Assembly: GCF_014529935.1 (NCBI RefSeq)
Contig: NZ_JACVFC010000001.1
Span: 1,426,001 to 1,490,000, forward strand
Direction of reading: 5' to 3'
Source of the DNA: Chitinophaga qingshengii
GTDB lineage: Bacteria > Bacteroidota > Bacteroidia > Chitinophagales > Chitinophagaceae
DNA: 64,000 nt
The position numbers were made by a program, and so were the translations under genes. A model generated the notes under the pieces. It was not told the DNA's origin and searched no databases. It worked only from the letters and a program-made list of their open reading frames with translations. This document shows, in pieces, positions 9,273-18,109 of this stretch; within the stretch, counting starts at the first letter, position 1; every line of letters begins with the position of its first letter.

Positions 9273-10970
9273 TCAGGGAATATTGATTCTTTGTTGGCAC
9301 AGCAATTTCCCGGTTTTATCAAACAGGCAAAGCCAATAGCTGTCACTTTTCAGCGGAAGATGAACAGCTGTACTTGCGGGGTAAGATGCGTAAACCGGTA
9401 CCAGTCCATTGATCCGGCCGCTTTCTTTATATTCCTGCCATGAATAAACCAACAATAACATGTCAACCGGCGCAGATATAATGGGAACATTCCAAGGGGT
9501 AGGCACTATATTGTCATCAACCAGGTTATTCGGGTAATGCACCTGCAAATCATAGCGCAATGGTCTTTTATTGACCGGAATCATATGCCGGCATAAAATA
9601 TAAGGCATGGAATTGTCTATACCGGTATATCTCACCCTGTTGGCGTTATCACTGTCAATGCTATACGGGTTAATACCTGACATCCGTTGGAAATATACGG
9701 CCATGGGAACAACAGCTGCATTGTCCACTTGTTTGAAAATATGATCATGCCCTGCCAATACGATTAGTTTACCGGTGTCTGTTGTATTTTTCAGTTTCTG
9801 TGTGATGTTAAATGCTTGTACAGAATCCCTGTGGTTCCATTCGCTAACTCCGGAAGTATCTTCATAGTTAATGAGCGTAAAACCTTCGGCAAGTGCTATC
9901 CTGATAAGATTTCCGTAATTGGGCTCACAGGTATAATATCCATTTTCAATAGCACCTGCCGTTACACTATCCCTACCGAGTGCTTCCAGTGCCAGTTTAT
10001 TATATCCCAGTTTTTTTAACCCCGGCAACAGGCTTGCCAGGAATATCCTTGTTCTTACGTCTACATGTGATTCGTTAAAAAAAAGCGCCTTCTGCGTAAC
10101 TGCCTGCTCCAATATATACGCCCCGGCAGCTGTAATATTAAAACCGATGCTGTCTTTCAGCGAAACGGTCCTTACCGGTAAACGTTGTGTTGTATACTCC
10201 CCGGCTTTCTGTGCATTTCCAACCAAAGTATACTTGGTGGCCAGGCATTGCAGCAACATATCCCTTTCGTTATCGGTCAGTGCTTTATCCAGGTAACCCT
10301 CCAGAGTAGCAATATCGCTTGCTGTAGTGACATAAACATTTTTATCCGGCCCCCGTGCATCTTTATCTATGTCAAAAAAATTAATACCCATGACCGGTAT
10401 CTGTAACTGCAGCGATCGAGCGATCTCACGCGCGGCTGCGACAAATTTTTTCCTTGCCTCCTCTTTATCGGCCCGGGTGTTCAAATGAAAAACCAGTGAA
10501 TATTGTTTTGTTTTATAAAAATCATACATCGCTGTTAAACCTGAACCGGTATCATAAAAGACCTGCTCAAACAACCGGGTATCTTCTGCCGGCAAGGAAT
10601 CCGATAAATACATTCCATTTTTATTTGCATCCAAACCTCCCCCCTTCAACAGGTACACCTCCACGCCCGAAGAAGCAGTTCCCATTAAAAGGATAGTGTC
10701 TTCCATCTTCAGTGCCTGATGCAAAGATTTCCCGAAGTATTTCCCGGATTTGTCGGTTACTTTATAAAAAGTAAAGTTGTCACCAAATGTTAACTGTAGC
10801 CCCTCCTTCCTAACCCTGACCAAATGATGCCCATCAAAAGTGGGGATGATATTTTGTTTATCTGCCGTTACTTTTACGGGTAACTTACACGCGGCTGTCA
10901 ACAACATCAGTAAAGTACATTTCAATAAATTCGCCGGATAAGGGATAACGGGAAATCTGGATATTTTCAT
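9273..10970 (-). CDS. Lipoprotein with ChaN/EreA-like C-terminal domain
   Basis: The start is placed at 10970 because the N-terminus then holds a hydrophobic segment ending in the lipobox LTAAC. The 565-residue protein has a first half without a recognised family. The region at about 280-430 resembles the haem-binding ChaN / erythromycin-esterase / TraB superfamily. It has a FFNESHVDVRTRIFLASL motif (like the GE.H...R of that group), LALEALGRDS, and a later LAGHDHIFK. The C-terminal 100 residues look like a beta-rich domain. It lies upstream of susC in the same orientation, but 511 bp away, so probably in a separate unit. Enzymatic activity is unproven. Confidence 0.6.
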   Translation of the reverse strand: MKISRFPVIPYPANLLKCTLLMLLTAACKLPVKVTADKQNIIPTFDGHHLVRVRKEGLQLTFGDNFTFYKVTDKSGKYFGKSLHQALKMEDTILLMGTASSGVEVYLLKGGGLDANKNGMYLSDSLPAEDTRLFEQVFYDTGSGLTAMYDFYKTKQYSLVFHLNTRADKEEARKKFVAAAREIARSLQLQIPVMGINFFDIDKDARGPDKNVYVTTASDIATLEGYLDKALTDNERDMLLQCLATKYTLVGNAQKAGEYTTQRLPVRTVSLKDSIGFNITAAGAYILEQAVTQKALFFNESHVDVRTRIFLASLLPGLKKLGYNKLALEALGRDSVTAGAIENGYYTCEPNYGNLIRIALAEGFTLINYEDTSGVSEWNHRDSVQAFNITQKLKNTTDTGKLIVLAGHDHIFKQVDNAAVVPMAVYFQRMSGINPYSIDSDNANRVRYTGIDNSMPYILCRHMIPVNKRPLRYDLQVHYPNNLVDDNIVPTPWNVPIISAPVDMLLLVYSWQEYKESGRINGLVPVYASYPASTAVHLPLKSDSYWLCLFDKTGKLLCQQRINIP

Positions 10971-11156
10971 AAAACAAACATTTGGACTACGCTGTAATTT
11001 AAACAATAATTACTTATAACTAAGAATTTAGTTGATGTTCATATTCGTACAGCCAGCTGTGTCAAAAGCGGACATTTCAATACCTGCAAATAGAGCATAA
11101 CAGATTAACAATCAAAAAATTACTATACTGGCACTTTTTTCGAGGCCCGCTACGCT

Positions 11157-13517
11157 ATGTTCAAAAACTACTTCCACATCGCCTTCCGCAACCTCACCCG
11201 GAACAAAGGTTTTTCACTGATCAATATCAGCGGTCTAGCCATCGGTATGGCTACTGCCATATTGATTTTACTTTGGGTGAAGGACGAAGCCGGCTTTGAC
11301 CGTTTCCACAGCAAACTTGACCGGCTGTACCAGGTATGGTCCAATGATAGTATTCAGAACAAGATCAGGTCGATGACGATGACACCGGAAATCATGGCGC
11401 CCACGCTGAAAACGGATTATCCGGAAATAGAAGAAGTATCCCGTGTACGCTGGACCCGCAACCTGCTGGGTACTCCTCAGCAGGACAAACGCCTGATGGC
11501 CGCCGGTGCAGTGGTAGACCCCGGCTTTCTTTCGATGTTCTCTTTCCCGCTGGTTAACGGGAACGCACAAACGGTATTAAAAGACCCCAACAATATTGTT
11601 ATCACAACACAACTGGCCCACAAATTTTTTCAGCAGGAAAACCCCGTTGGAAAAATCATTGAGCTGGGTAATACACCCTACACCGTATCCGGTGTGCTGC
11701 AGCGCCTACCCGACAATACACAGTTCAGCTTCATAGAATACCTCGTTTCCTATGAAAGGGAAACCCTCGCCGGTAATATCGACAAAGACTGGAGTAACTT
11801 CTCTATTCCTACTTTTGTATTACTACGTTCTCATACCGACGCCACCGCCCTTAGCAATAAGTTAACGCATATCATACGGCAACACACCCGGGAAGCATCC
11901 ACTACAGAATTTCTCTACCCTGTCAGCCAGTTACGGCTATACGGTCATTTTGAGAATGGCGTGGCGGTAGGTGGCCGTATCACCACGGTGCGCACCTTTT
12001 TCCTGGTCGGTATCGTGGTGCTGCTGATAGCCTGTATTAATTTCATGAACCTGTCCACCGCCCGCAGCGGTAAAAGAGCAAAGGAAGTAGGCGTACGCAA
12101 AGCCATCGGGGCACAAAAACAGGCACTCATTTTTCAGTTCCTGATAGAATCCATTTCATTGGCATTTATCGCCGGCATACTGGCCTGGGGTATCGTGATG
12201 ATGGCCCTGCCGTTCTTTAACCAGTTCACCGGCAAACAACTGCAGCTGGAGTACGGTAATCCGTTTTATTGGCTCTCCGGCATCGGCTTTATTCTATTGA
12301 CAGGCATCCTGGCAGGTAGTTATCCGGCGTTCTTTATGTCTGGATTCAAACCCATTTCCGCACTCAAGGGAAGCGACAAAAGTGTCCGTACACTGGTGAC
12401 CCCACGCCGGGTATTGGTGGTACTGCAATTTACATGTGCCATCATCCTGATTATCTGCACCTTCGTGGTGATCCAACAAATCAGGTTGGGCGAAGAGCGG
12501 AAAACCGGTATCGACATGAACAACCTGGTACATGTATTTTCCAATGATGAAATGGATAAGCATTTCCACCTGATCAAACAAGCATTGATCAGTTCGGGTT
12601 ATGCCACCTCCGTATCCAAAGTATCTTCTCCCCTGTCAGAAAACTGGGGATATGGACTGAGCCTGCGCTGGCAGGGCAAACCGGAAGACATGAAAGTACA
12701 GGTGAACCGGTACACCACCGGCGGAGACCTCGTTAAAACAGCGGGCATGCAGCTCATACAAGGCCGGGATATCGATGTCAAAAAATACCCGACGGATTCA
12801 ACTGCCTGCCTGATCAATGAAACAGCCGTAAAAGTAATGGGCTTTAAAGACCCTATAGGGCAGGAAATTTTTGATGATCCCGACAGCTGGCATGTGGTGG
12901 GCGTAGTACAGGATTTCGTCCAGGAATCGCCTTACAGGCCCGTCAACCCGATCGTCATTAAAGGGCCTAAATACGAAGGGGGTACTATCCTGATCAGGTT
13001 AAATGAGCAGCGACCCCTGGTAGCAGATATTGCCGGTATGGAAGAAGTGTTTAAAAAATATAATCCCGCCTTCCCGCTGGAATACAAGTTTGCAGCCGAT
13101 GCCTATGCAGGCAAATTCGGGAACGAGCAATTCACCGGTAAACTGGCTGCACTGTTTGCTATACTCACTATTTTCATATCCTGCCTGGGATTATTTGGCC
13201 TGGCCGCCTTCATGGCTGAAAGCCGTTTTAAGGAAATCGGTATACGTAAGGTACTCGGCGCTTCCGTAAGTCATATCGTCCTGCTGTTGTCCAAAGACTT
13301 TCTGCAGCTGGTGATCATTGCGGTGGTGATCGCCTCCCCCATTGCTTATTGGATCAGTCATCAGTGGCTGCAGTCTTTTTATTACCGGATCAATCCGGGC
13401 ATCTGGATGTTTTTGGCAGCAGGTATGCTGGCGGTGGTGATTGCCCTGTTAACCATTAGTTCGCAAGCCATTAAAGCGGCCCTGACCGATCCGGTAAAAA
13501 GTATCAAGCTGGAGTAG
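11157..13517 (+). CDS. ABC transporter permease, FtsX/MacB-like
   Basis: This 786-residue inner-membrane protein of the large FtsX class starts with FKNYFHIAFRNLTRNKGFSL, a typical N-terminus, followed by a first membrane helix. A MacB-type periplasmic domain spans about 50-275. Three helices at about 285-395 include the FtsX signature INFMNLSTARSGKRAKEVGVR. A further helix near 425-445 precedes a second periplasmic domain, and the last three helices begin with SCLGLFGLAAFMAESRFKEIGIRKVLGAS. The ATPase subunit is not encoded nearby. The closely related permease at 15692 suggests duplication. Known relatives act in lipoprotein or peptide release and antimicrobial export; the substrate here is unknown. 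Confidence 0.92.
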   Translation: MFKNYFHIAFRNLTRNKGFSLINISGLAIGMATAILILLWVKDEAGFDRFHSKLDRLYQVWSNDSIQNKIRSMTMTPEIMAPTLKTDYPEIEEVSRVRWTRNLLGTPQQDKRLMAAGAVVDPGFLSMFSFPLVNGNAQTVLKDPNNIVITTQLAHKFFQQENPVGKIIELGNTPYTVSGVLQRLPDNTQFSFIEYLVSYERETLAGNIDKDWSNFSIPTFVLLRSHTDATALSNKLTHIIRQHTREASTTEFLYPVSQLRLYGHFENGVAVGGRITTVRTFFLVGIVVLLIACINFMNLSTARSGKRAKEVGVRKAIGAQKQALIFQFLIESISLAFIAGILAWGIVMMALPFFNQFTGKQLQLEYGNPFYWLSGIGFILLTGILAGSYPAFFMSGFKPISALKGSDKSVRTLVTPRRVLVVLQFTCAIILIICTFVVIQQIRLGEERKTGIDMNNLVHVFSNDEMDKHFHLIKQALISSGYATSVSKVSSPLSENWGYGLSLRWQGKPEDMKVQVNRYTTGGDLVKTAGMQLIQGRDIDVKKYPTDSTACLINETAVKVMGFKDPIGQEIFDDPDSWHVVGVVQDFVQESPYRPVNPIVIKGPKYEGGTILIRLNEQRPLVADIAGMEEVFKKYNPAFPLEYKFAADAYAGKFGNEQFTGKLAALFAILTIFISCLGLFGLAAFMAESRFKEIGIRKVLGASVSHIVLLLSKDFLQLVIIAVVIASPIAYWISHQWLQSFYYRINPGIWMFLAAGMLAVVIALLTISSQAIKAALTDPVKSIKLE

Positions 13518-13563
13518 GGAGCTATCAGCGATAATTTCAAACAGAGACAGGAAAAGGCGGACG

Positions 13564-14835
13564 TTATTCTATAATTCCGCCCAGTAGTTGATGCAAGCCC
13601 TCTTTTTCAAAGAGTAATTTTCCGAACTTCAACTGCGACCATCCTTTTTTGAGTACATAGGTATACCGGGGCATTCCGGCTTCCATCATAGCTTCCAGCT
13701 GGTAAGCGGCAAAACAGTCCTGCGGCAGCAGTTCATCGAGCTGATACAGATGCGTGGAAATCATAAAAAACGATCCTTTAAAATTAGCCAATCCTTTCAC
13801 AGCAGTACAGGTGATATCAATCGCATCGTCGATATTGGTCCCACAAAACAGTTCATCAAAAACAGCAAAACATCTCTTGCCTTCGGTGGCCTGTTGTAGT
13901 ATATTTTTCAGGTTGATGATTTCCTGCATAAAATGACTATACCCGCTTTTGATATCGTCTGTCACATTCACAGCAATCAGGAAGGCCTCGTAAAACGGAA
14001 TCTCGCATTTGGATGCCGGAACCGCGAAACCCAGATGCGCCAGCAGTACACAAATGCTGACCGCTTTCAGCACAGTAGATTTACCGGACATATTAGGACC
14101 TGTCAGCAGCACTACCTCGTTACCGGCGGTGAAATTATTACGAACAGGTTGTTTGAGTGTGGGGTGATAAAAATCTTCCAGCAAAAAGGCGCCGGTGGTA
14201 AATACCGGGAAAACAAAATTCCCCAGCCGGATACCTTTAGCTACTGACCAATAGGCTTCATATTCAAACATGGACTGCCAGAAAGCGAACATCTCGCCCA
14301 CTGTATCCCTTTTCACCAGCCACTTCAGTAAATGCAGCGTATCATTGATGGATAAGGTAGTACCCCGTTTCACCTGTACCGCCAGTTGTTCTACTTCCAT
14401 TCCGTTCAGCAGCGCCATGATCCTGTCTATACACACCTGGAATGCAGGAGGAAATTTAATCTGGCTGGCCTGTTGAAAATACAGTGTATACAGACGGTCC
14501 AGTAACAAAACCACCTGTGCGCAACCACCTTTGATCCGGTGTTTATCCTTGCTGAGCATTAACGTGATCCGGTCGGGACCTTCTTCTCCGTAATGATTTT
14601 TCAGGGTGGTGGTAAACTGGTAAACTTCTTCAAAATCGTACCGCTGGTAGCTGAACTTTTCCAGTACAGACCAGTGTTCGGCAAAGGTGCGCAGCAGTTG
14701 CTGCCGGGCCACTACATCTTCATAGGTCAGGCGGGACCTGTCAAACAACCCTTTCAGAAATGCCTGTGCGCCGGCATTATTGGTATAATCAAACAAAGCT
14801 ATAATTTCCTTGTCAGTATAGGCCTTCTCTGTCAT
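13564..14835 (-). CDS. Short MutS-family ATPase
   Basis: This 423-residue protein has the MutS ATPase domain at its C-terminus. Walker A is TGPNMSGKST near residue 248, Walker B is CFAVFDELFCGTN near 320, and STHLYQLDEL follows near 365. The helical N-terminal half corresponds to the MutS core/clamp region. The mismatch-recognition domain of MutS is absent, and so is the C-terminal Smr nuclease domain of MutS2. Such short MutS-like proteins are common in Bacteroidota; a role in DNA repair is plausible but not established. It converges with the permease at 11157 with 46 bp between them. Confidence 0.85.
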   Translation of the reverse strand: MTEKAYTDKEIIALFDYTNNAGAQAFLKGLFDRSRLTYEDVVARQQLLRTFAEHWSVLEKFSYQRYDFEEVYQFTTTLKNHYGEEGPDRITLMLSKDKHRIKGGCAQVVLLLDRLYTLYFQQASQIKFPPAFQVCIDRIMALLNGMEVEQLAVQVKRGTTLSINDTLHLLKWLVKRDTVGEMFAFWQSMFEYEAYWSVAKGIRLGNFVFPVFTTGAFLLEDFYHPTLKQPVRNNFTAGNEVVLLTGPNMSGKSTVLKAVSICVLLAHLGFAVPASKCEIPFYEAFLIAVNVTDDIKSGYSHFMQEIINLKNILQQATEGKRCFAVFDELFCGTNIDDAIDITCTAVKGLANFKGSFFMISTHLYQLDELLPQDCFAAYQLEAMMEAGMPRYTYVLKKGWSQLKFGKLLFEKEGLHQLLGGIIE

Positions 14836-14917
14836 TATCTTAAACGCTTTCGTTAACGGAACGGAAAAGCAAAAACCAAGCCTATATGCTTTACCGTTAG
14901 TAAAGTCCTAAAAAACC

Positions 14918-14946
14918 AAACCGCCCGGGGCTGTCCCGGGCGGTTT
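14918..14946 (-). terminator. Rho-independent terminator of the DUF4256 gene
   Basis: A perfect 12-bp G+C-rich stem (AAACCGCCCGGG and CCCGGGCGGTTT) has a 5-nt loop. On the minus strand it is followed within 3 nt by a run of T. It lies just downstream of the stop at 14966. Confidence 0.9.
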
Positions 14947-14965
14947 TATCTAGCAGCAGTATTAT

Positions 14966-15541
14966 CTAAACTTTCAGCGAGCCCCTGAATCCTCTCACCG
15001 CATAATAGGAAGAAGCGCCGTTATGGTACAGGAAAACATGATCATAACGCCGGTCGCAGAAAAGCGCTCCACCCAGTTTTCGGATAGGCGCAGGCGTAGC
15101 CACCCAGCTCGATGTTTTCAGGTCAAATTTTCCCAGTTCCTGCAATGACCGGTATTCTTCTTCCGTGAGCAACGCAATCCCCATGGCATCAGCCATGTCT
15201 ACCGCGCTGTCTGCCGGCTTATGCTCCTTCCTGGAGTCCAGCGCTTCCCGGTCGTAACAAATGTTCCGTCGCCCCGCCGGCGTTTCCGGTGAACAATCAT
15301 AAAAGATATATTCATCTGTTTTTTTATCATACCCTACAACGTCTGGTTCGCCACCGGTTTCTTCCATGATCTGTAACGACCATAGCTTTGCGCTGTCGGC
15401 TTTCAGCTTCTTTTCAACCGCAGCCCAGTCGAGGCCTTTATGCCGGGCCATATTCTTTTCAAAACGTGTTTGCAGGGTGTGTAGCAGGGTAGCCTGTTCC
15501 GCTGCTGACAACTTTGGTTTTTCAGCACTACTTTTACGCAT
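14966..15541 (-). CDS. DUF4256 family protein
   Basis: This 191-residue soluble protein has recognisable DUF4256 features: WSLQIMEETGGEPDVVGYD near residue 55, IFYDCSPETPAGRRNICYD near 80, MADAMGIALLTEEEYR near 116 and a C-terminal GGALFCDRRYDHVFLYHNGA. Length is normal for the family, whose function is unknown. It has its own terminator. A TAnnTTTG-like box (TATCTTTG on the minus strand, 15546-15553) lies so close to the ATG that transcription from it would give an almost leaderless mRNA; this may be chance. Confidence 0.85.
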   Translation of the reverse strand: MRKSSAEKPKLSAAEQATLLHTLQTRFEKNMARHKGLDWAAVEKKLKADSAKLWSLQIMEETGGEPDVVGYDKKTDEYIFYDCSPETPAGRRNICYDREALDSRKEHKPADSAVDMADAMGIALLTEEEYRSLQELGKFDLKTSSWVATPAPIRKLGGALFCDRRYDHVFLYHNGASSYYAVRGFRGSLKV

Positions 15542-15691
15542 GCTTCAAAGATAATAACCCTGTTGAAAACCGGACAGATTTGTTTTAAAACCGAACAATA
15601 TATAATAATATTTAAAATTTAATGTTTTGATATTTAACACCTTAATTTATGGCATATTATTCAGGCGGGTTTCCTGATCAATTCCTTTAAT

Positions 15692-18067
15692 ATGTTGCGC
15701 AACTACTTTAAAACAGCCTGGCGTACGCTGATCAACAACAAGGTATACAGCCTGCTGAACGTATTCGGACTGGCACTCGGTATGGCGGTAGCGCTGTTGA
15801 TCGGTTTGTGGGTACACTACCAGTATTCTTTCGACCGTTTTCTGCCGGGTTATCAGCATACGCAGCAGATAATGTACAGGACCGTTTATAACGGCGACAT
15901 CCTCACCCAGCGGTCTACCGCCTATCCGTTGGCGGAAGTATTGAAAAAAGAGATACCGGGTATCCAGCATGTGACTCAGACAGACTGGGTATCGTGGCAT
16001 GGCCTGGTAGCCGGTGATAAAAAACTATACCTGGGCGGTTTAACGGCCAGCACCGATTTTCTGAAAGTATTTCAATACCCTTTGTTAAGCGGAAACCCGG
16101 GCGAAGTACTGAACGATATGCATTCCATTGTGCTCACTGCCTCCACCGCCAAATCACTGTTTGGTGATAAAGATCCGATTAACCAGGTAGTGCGTATAGA
16201 CAACCAGACAGATCTAAAGGTAACGGGTATACTAAAAGACGTTCCGGATAATTCCTCTTTGCGCTTCAGCTATATCGTACCGTTGGAGTATATGATAAAA
16301 GTGCTGCACTGGGGTACCCAATGGGGCAATAACAGCCTGCAGACATTTGTGTCCCTGCAGCCCAATGTATCCTTCGACCAGGTGTCTGCCAATATCAAAC
16401 CGATCTTAAAAAAATACAGTCAGGATGAATACAGTATCGCTAAAAGCGAGGTATTCATGCAGCCGGTGAAAGACATTCACCTGTATGGCAACTTTAAAAA
16501 TGGCGTGGTTGCCGGCGGATTGATCGACTATGTGAAGATGTTCAGCCTGATAGGCTTGCTGGTACTGCTGATTGCCTGCATCAATTTTATCAATCTTTCT
16601 ACGGCGCGTTCTGAAAAACGGGCACGGGAAGTGGGTATACGAAAAGCGATCGGCTCCCATCGCCGCGACCTGATCCTGCAATTCCTGATGGAATCCCTGA
16701 TGGTGACGTTTATCGCTTTTATACTGGCGATCCTGATGGTGCAACTGGCCATGCCGGCGTTTAACAGTCTCACGGGCAGCGCTATCCACATCCCTTATAA
16801 CAACGCCATTTTCTGGTGCATACTCGCAGGTTATATATTACTGACAGCGCTGCTGGCGGGCGCCAGACCGGCCTTCTATCTCTCTTCTTTCCAACCGGTG
16901 AAAGTATTGAAAGGTCGCCTTCAGGCAGGCGCCACGGCGGCACTTCCCAGAAGGGCATTGGTAGTATTGCAGTTCAGCTGCTCCGTAGCCCTGATGATCA
17001 GCACCATCATTATCTACCAGCAAATACAACACGCCAAAAACAGACCTACCGGTTATGATACCAATCGCCTCCTGATGACCAATAACAGTCCGGACCTGAA
17101 CCAGGGTTACCCCGCGCTAAAAAATGATTTGCTTCAAAGTGGCGTAGTGGCCAGTGTTACCAAGTCTTCCTGTCCGGTTACCGAAATATGGGTCACCAAT
17201 AACATCCGCGAATGGCCGGGCAAACAACCGGGCGAATCGCTGGAACTGGGCACCATCGCCGTATCCGACGCTGATTACTTTAAAACGATGGGAATCCCTA
17301 TTGTCGCCGGCAATAATTTCTCCGGCAACCTGGGCGCCGATACGCTCAACGTTATCATGAATGAAGCCGCCATCAAACGGATGCGGTTGAAAGACCCCGT
17401 TAACCAGATCATACGATGGAGTGATCCTGTGGTAACCCTGCGGATCATCGGTGTAGCGAAAGACGCCCTGATGGGCTCCCCTTATTCATCCGTACCCCCC
17501 TGCATGTTCCTGTATAATCCGGAATGGGCCGATATCATCACTTACCGCCTGGCTCCCGGTGTCTCAACTGACAAAGCCATTAATACACTGACGGCCATCT
17601 TCACTAAACACAATCCATCTTATGCCTTTGGGTATAGGTTTGTGGACCAGACTTATGCTGATAAGTTTGGATTTGAAACCCTGGTTGGCAAGCTGGCAGG
17701 TTTATTCTCCGCCTTAGCAGTGCTCATTTCCTGCCTGGGCCTCTTTGGCCTGGCTGCTTACATGGCAGAGCGACGCACCAAGGAAATCGGTATCCGTAAA
17801 GTAATGGGCGCCTCTATTGCACAGGTATGGCTGTTGCTCTCCAGAGAATTTGTGCTACTGGTACTGTTAAGCTGCATAGTAGCCGCTCCGGTTACCTGCT
17901 ACCTGTTGCAAAGATGGCTGCAGCAATATGAATACCGTATCCATATTGGCGCCGGGGTATTACTCTGTACAGCATTAGCGGCAATTGTGATTACCATTAT
18001 TACCGTAAGTTTCCAATCCATCAAAGCTGCGCTGGCTAACCCGGTGAACAGTTTAAGAGCAGAATAA
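15692..18067 (+). CDS. ABC transporter permease, FtsX/MacB-like (paralogue)
   Basis: This 791-residue inner-membrane permease has the same order of parts as the one at 11157. After the first helix (NKVYSLLNVFGLALGMAVAL) comes a MacB-like periplasmic domain. The signature INFINLSTARSEKRAREVGIRKAIGSH follows near residue 300, then a second periplasmic domain. The final helices begin with SCLGLFGLAAYMAERRTKEIGIRKVMGAS. The shared motifs around the FtsX domains show paralogy, while the periplasmic parts differ. No ATPase partner is encoded next to it. It has a 150-bp A+T-rich upstream region shared with the divergent DUF4256 gene. Confidence 0.92.
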   Translation: MLRNYFKTAWRTLINNKVYSLLNVFGLALGMAVALLIGLWVHYQYSFDRFLPGYQHTQQIMYRTVYNGDILTQRSTAYPLAEVLKKEIPGIQHVTQTDWVSWHGLVAGDKKLYLGGLTASTDFLKVFQYPLLSGNPGEVLNDMHSIVLTASTAKSLFGDKDPINQVVRIDNQTDLKVTGILKDVPDNSSLRFSYIVPLEYMIKVLHWGTQWGNNSLQTFVSLQPNVSFDQVSANIKPILKKYSQDEYSIAKSEVFMQPVKDIHLYGNFKNGVVAGGLIDYVKMFSLIGLLVLLIACINFINLSTARSEKRAREVGIRKAIGSHRRDLILQFLMESLMVTFIAFILAILMVQLAMPAFNSLTGSAIHIPYNNAIFWCILAGYILLTALLAGARPAFYLSSFQPVKVLKGRLQAGATAALPRRALVVLQFSCSVALMISTIIIYQQIQHAKNRPTGYDTNRLLMTNNSPDLNQGYPALKNDLLQSGVVASVTKSSCPVTEIWVTNNIREWPGKQPGESLELGTIAVSDADYFKTMGIPIVAGNNFSGNLGADTLNVIMNEAAIKRMRLKDPVNQIIRWSDPVVTLRIIGVAKDALMGSPYSSVPPCMFLYNPEWADIITYRLAPGVSTDKAINTLTAIFTKHNPSYAFGYRFVDQTYADKFGFETLVGKLAGLFSALAVLISCLGLFGLAAYMAERRTKEIGIRKVMGASIAQVWLLLSREFVLLVLLSCIVAAPVTCYLLQRWLQQYEYRIHIGAGVLLCTALAAIVITIITVSFQSIKAALANPVNSLRAE

Positions 18068-18075
18068 AATTCGTG

Positions 18076-18106
18076 TAGTGACGGCCGTTATAAGCGGCCG
18101 CCACTA
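18076..18106. terminator. Convergent hairpin
   Basis: TAGTG-A-CGGCCG and CGGCCG-C-CACTA form a 12-bp stem with one mismatch and a 7-nt loop. It lies between the convergent stops at 18067 and 18110. It has no strong T run. Confidence 0.55.
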
Positions 18107-18109
18107 TGT

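Noticed and set aside
11157-18067. Paired permeases considered as a composite transposon
   Set aside because: No transposase and no terminal inverted repeats or target duplication; gene duplication is enough.
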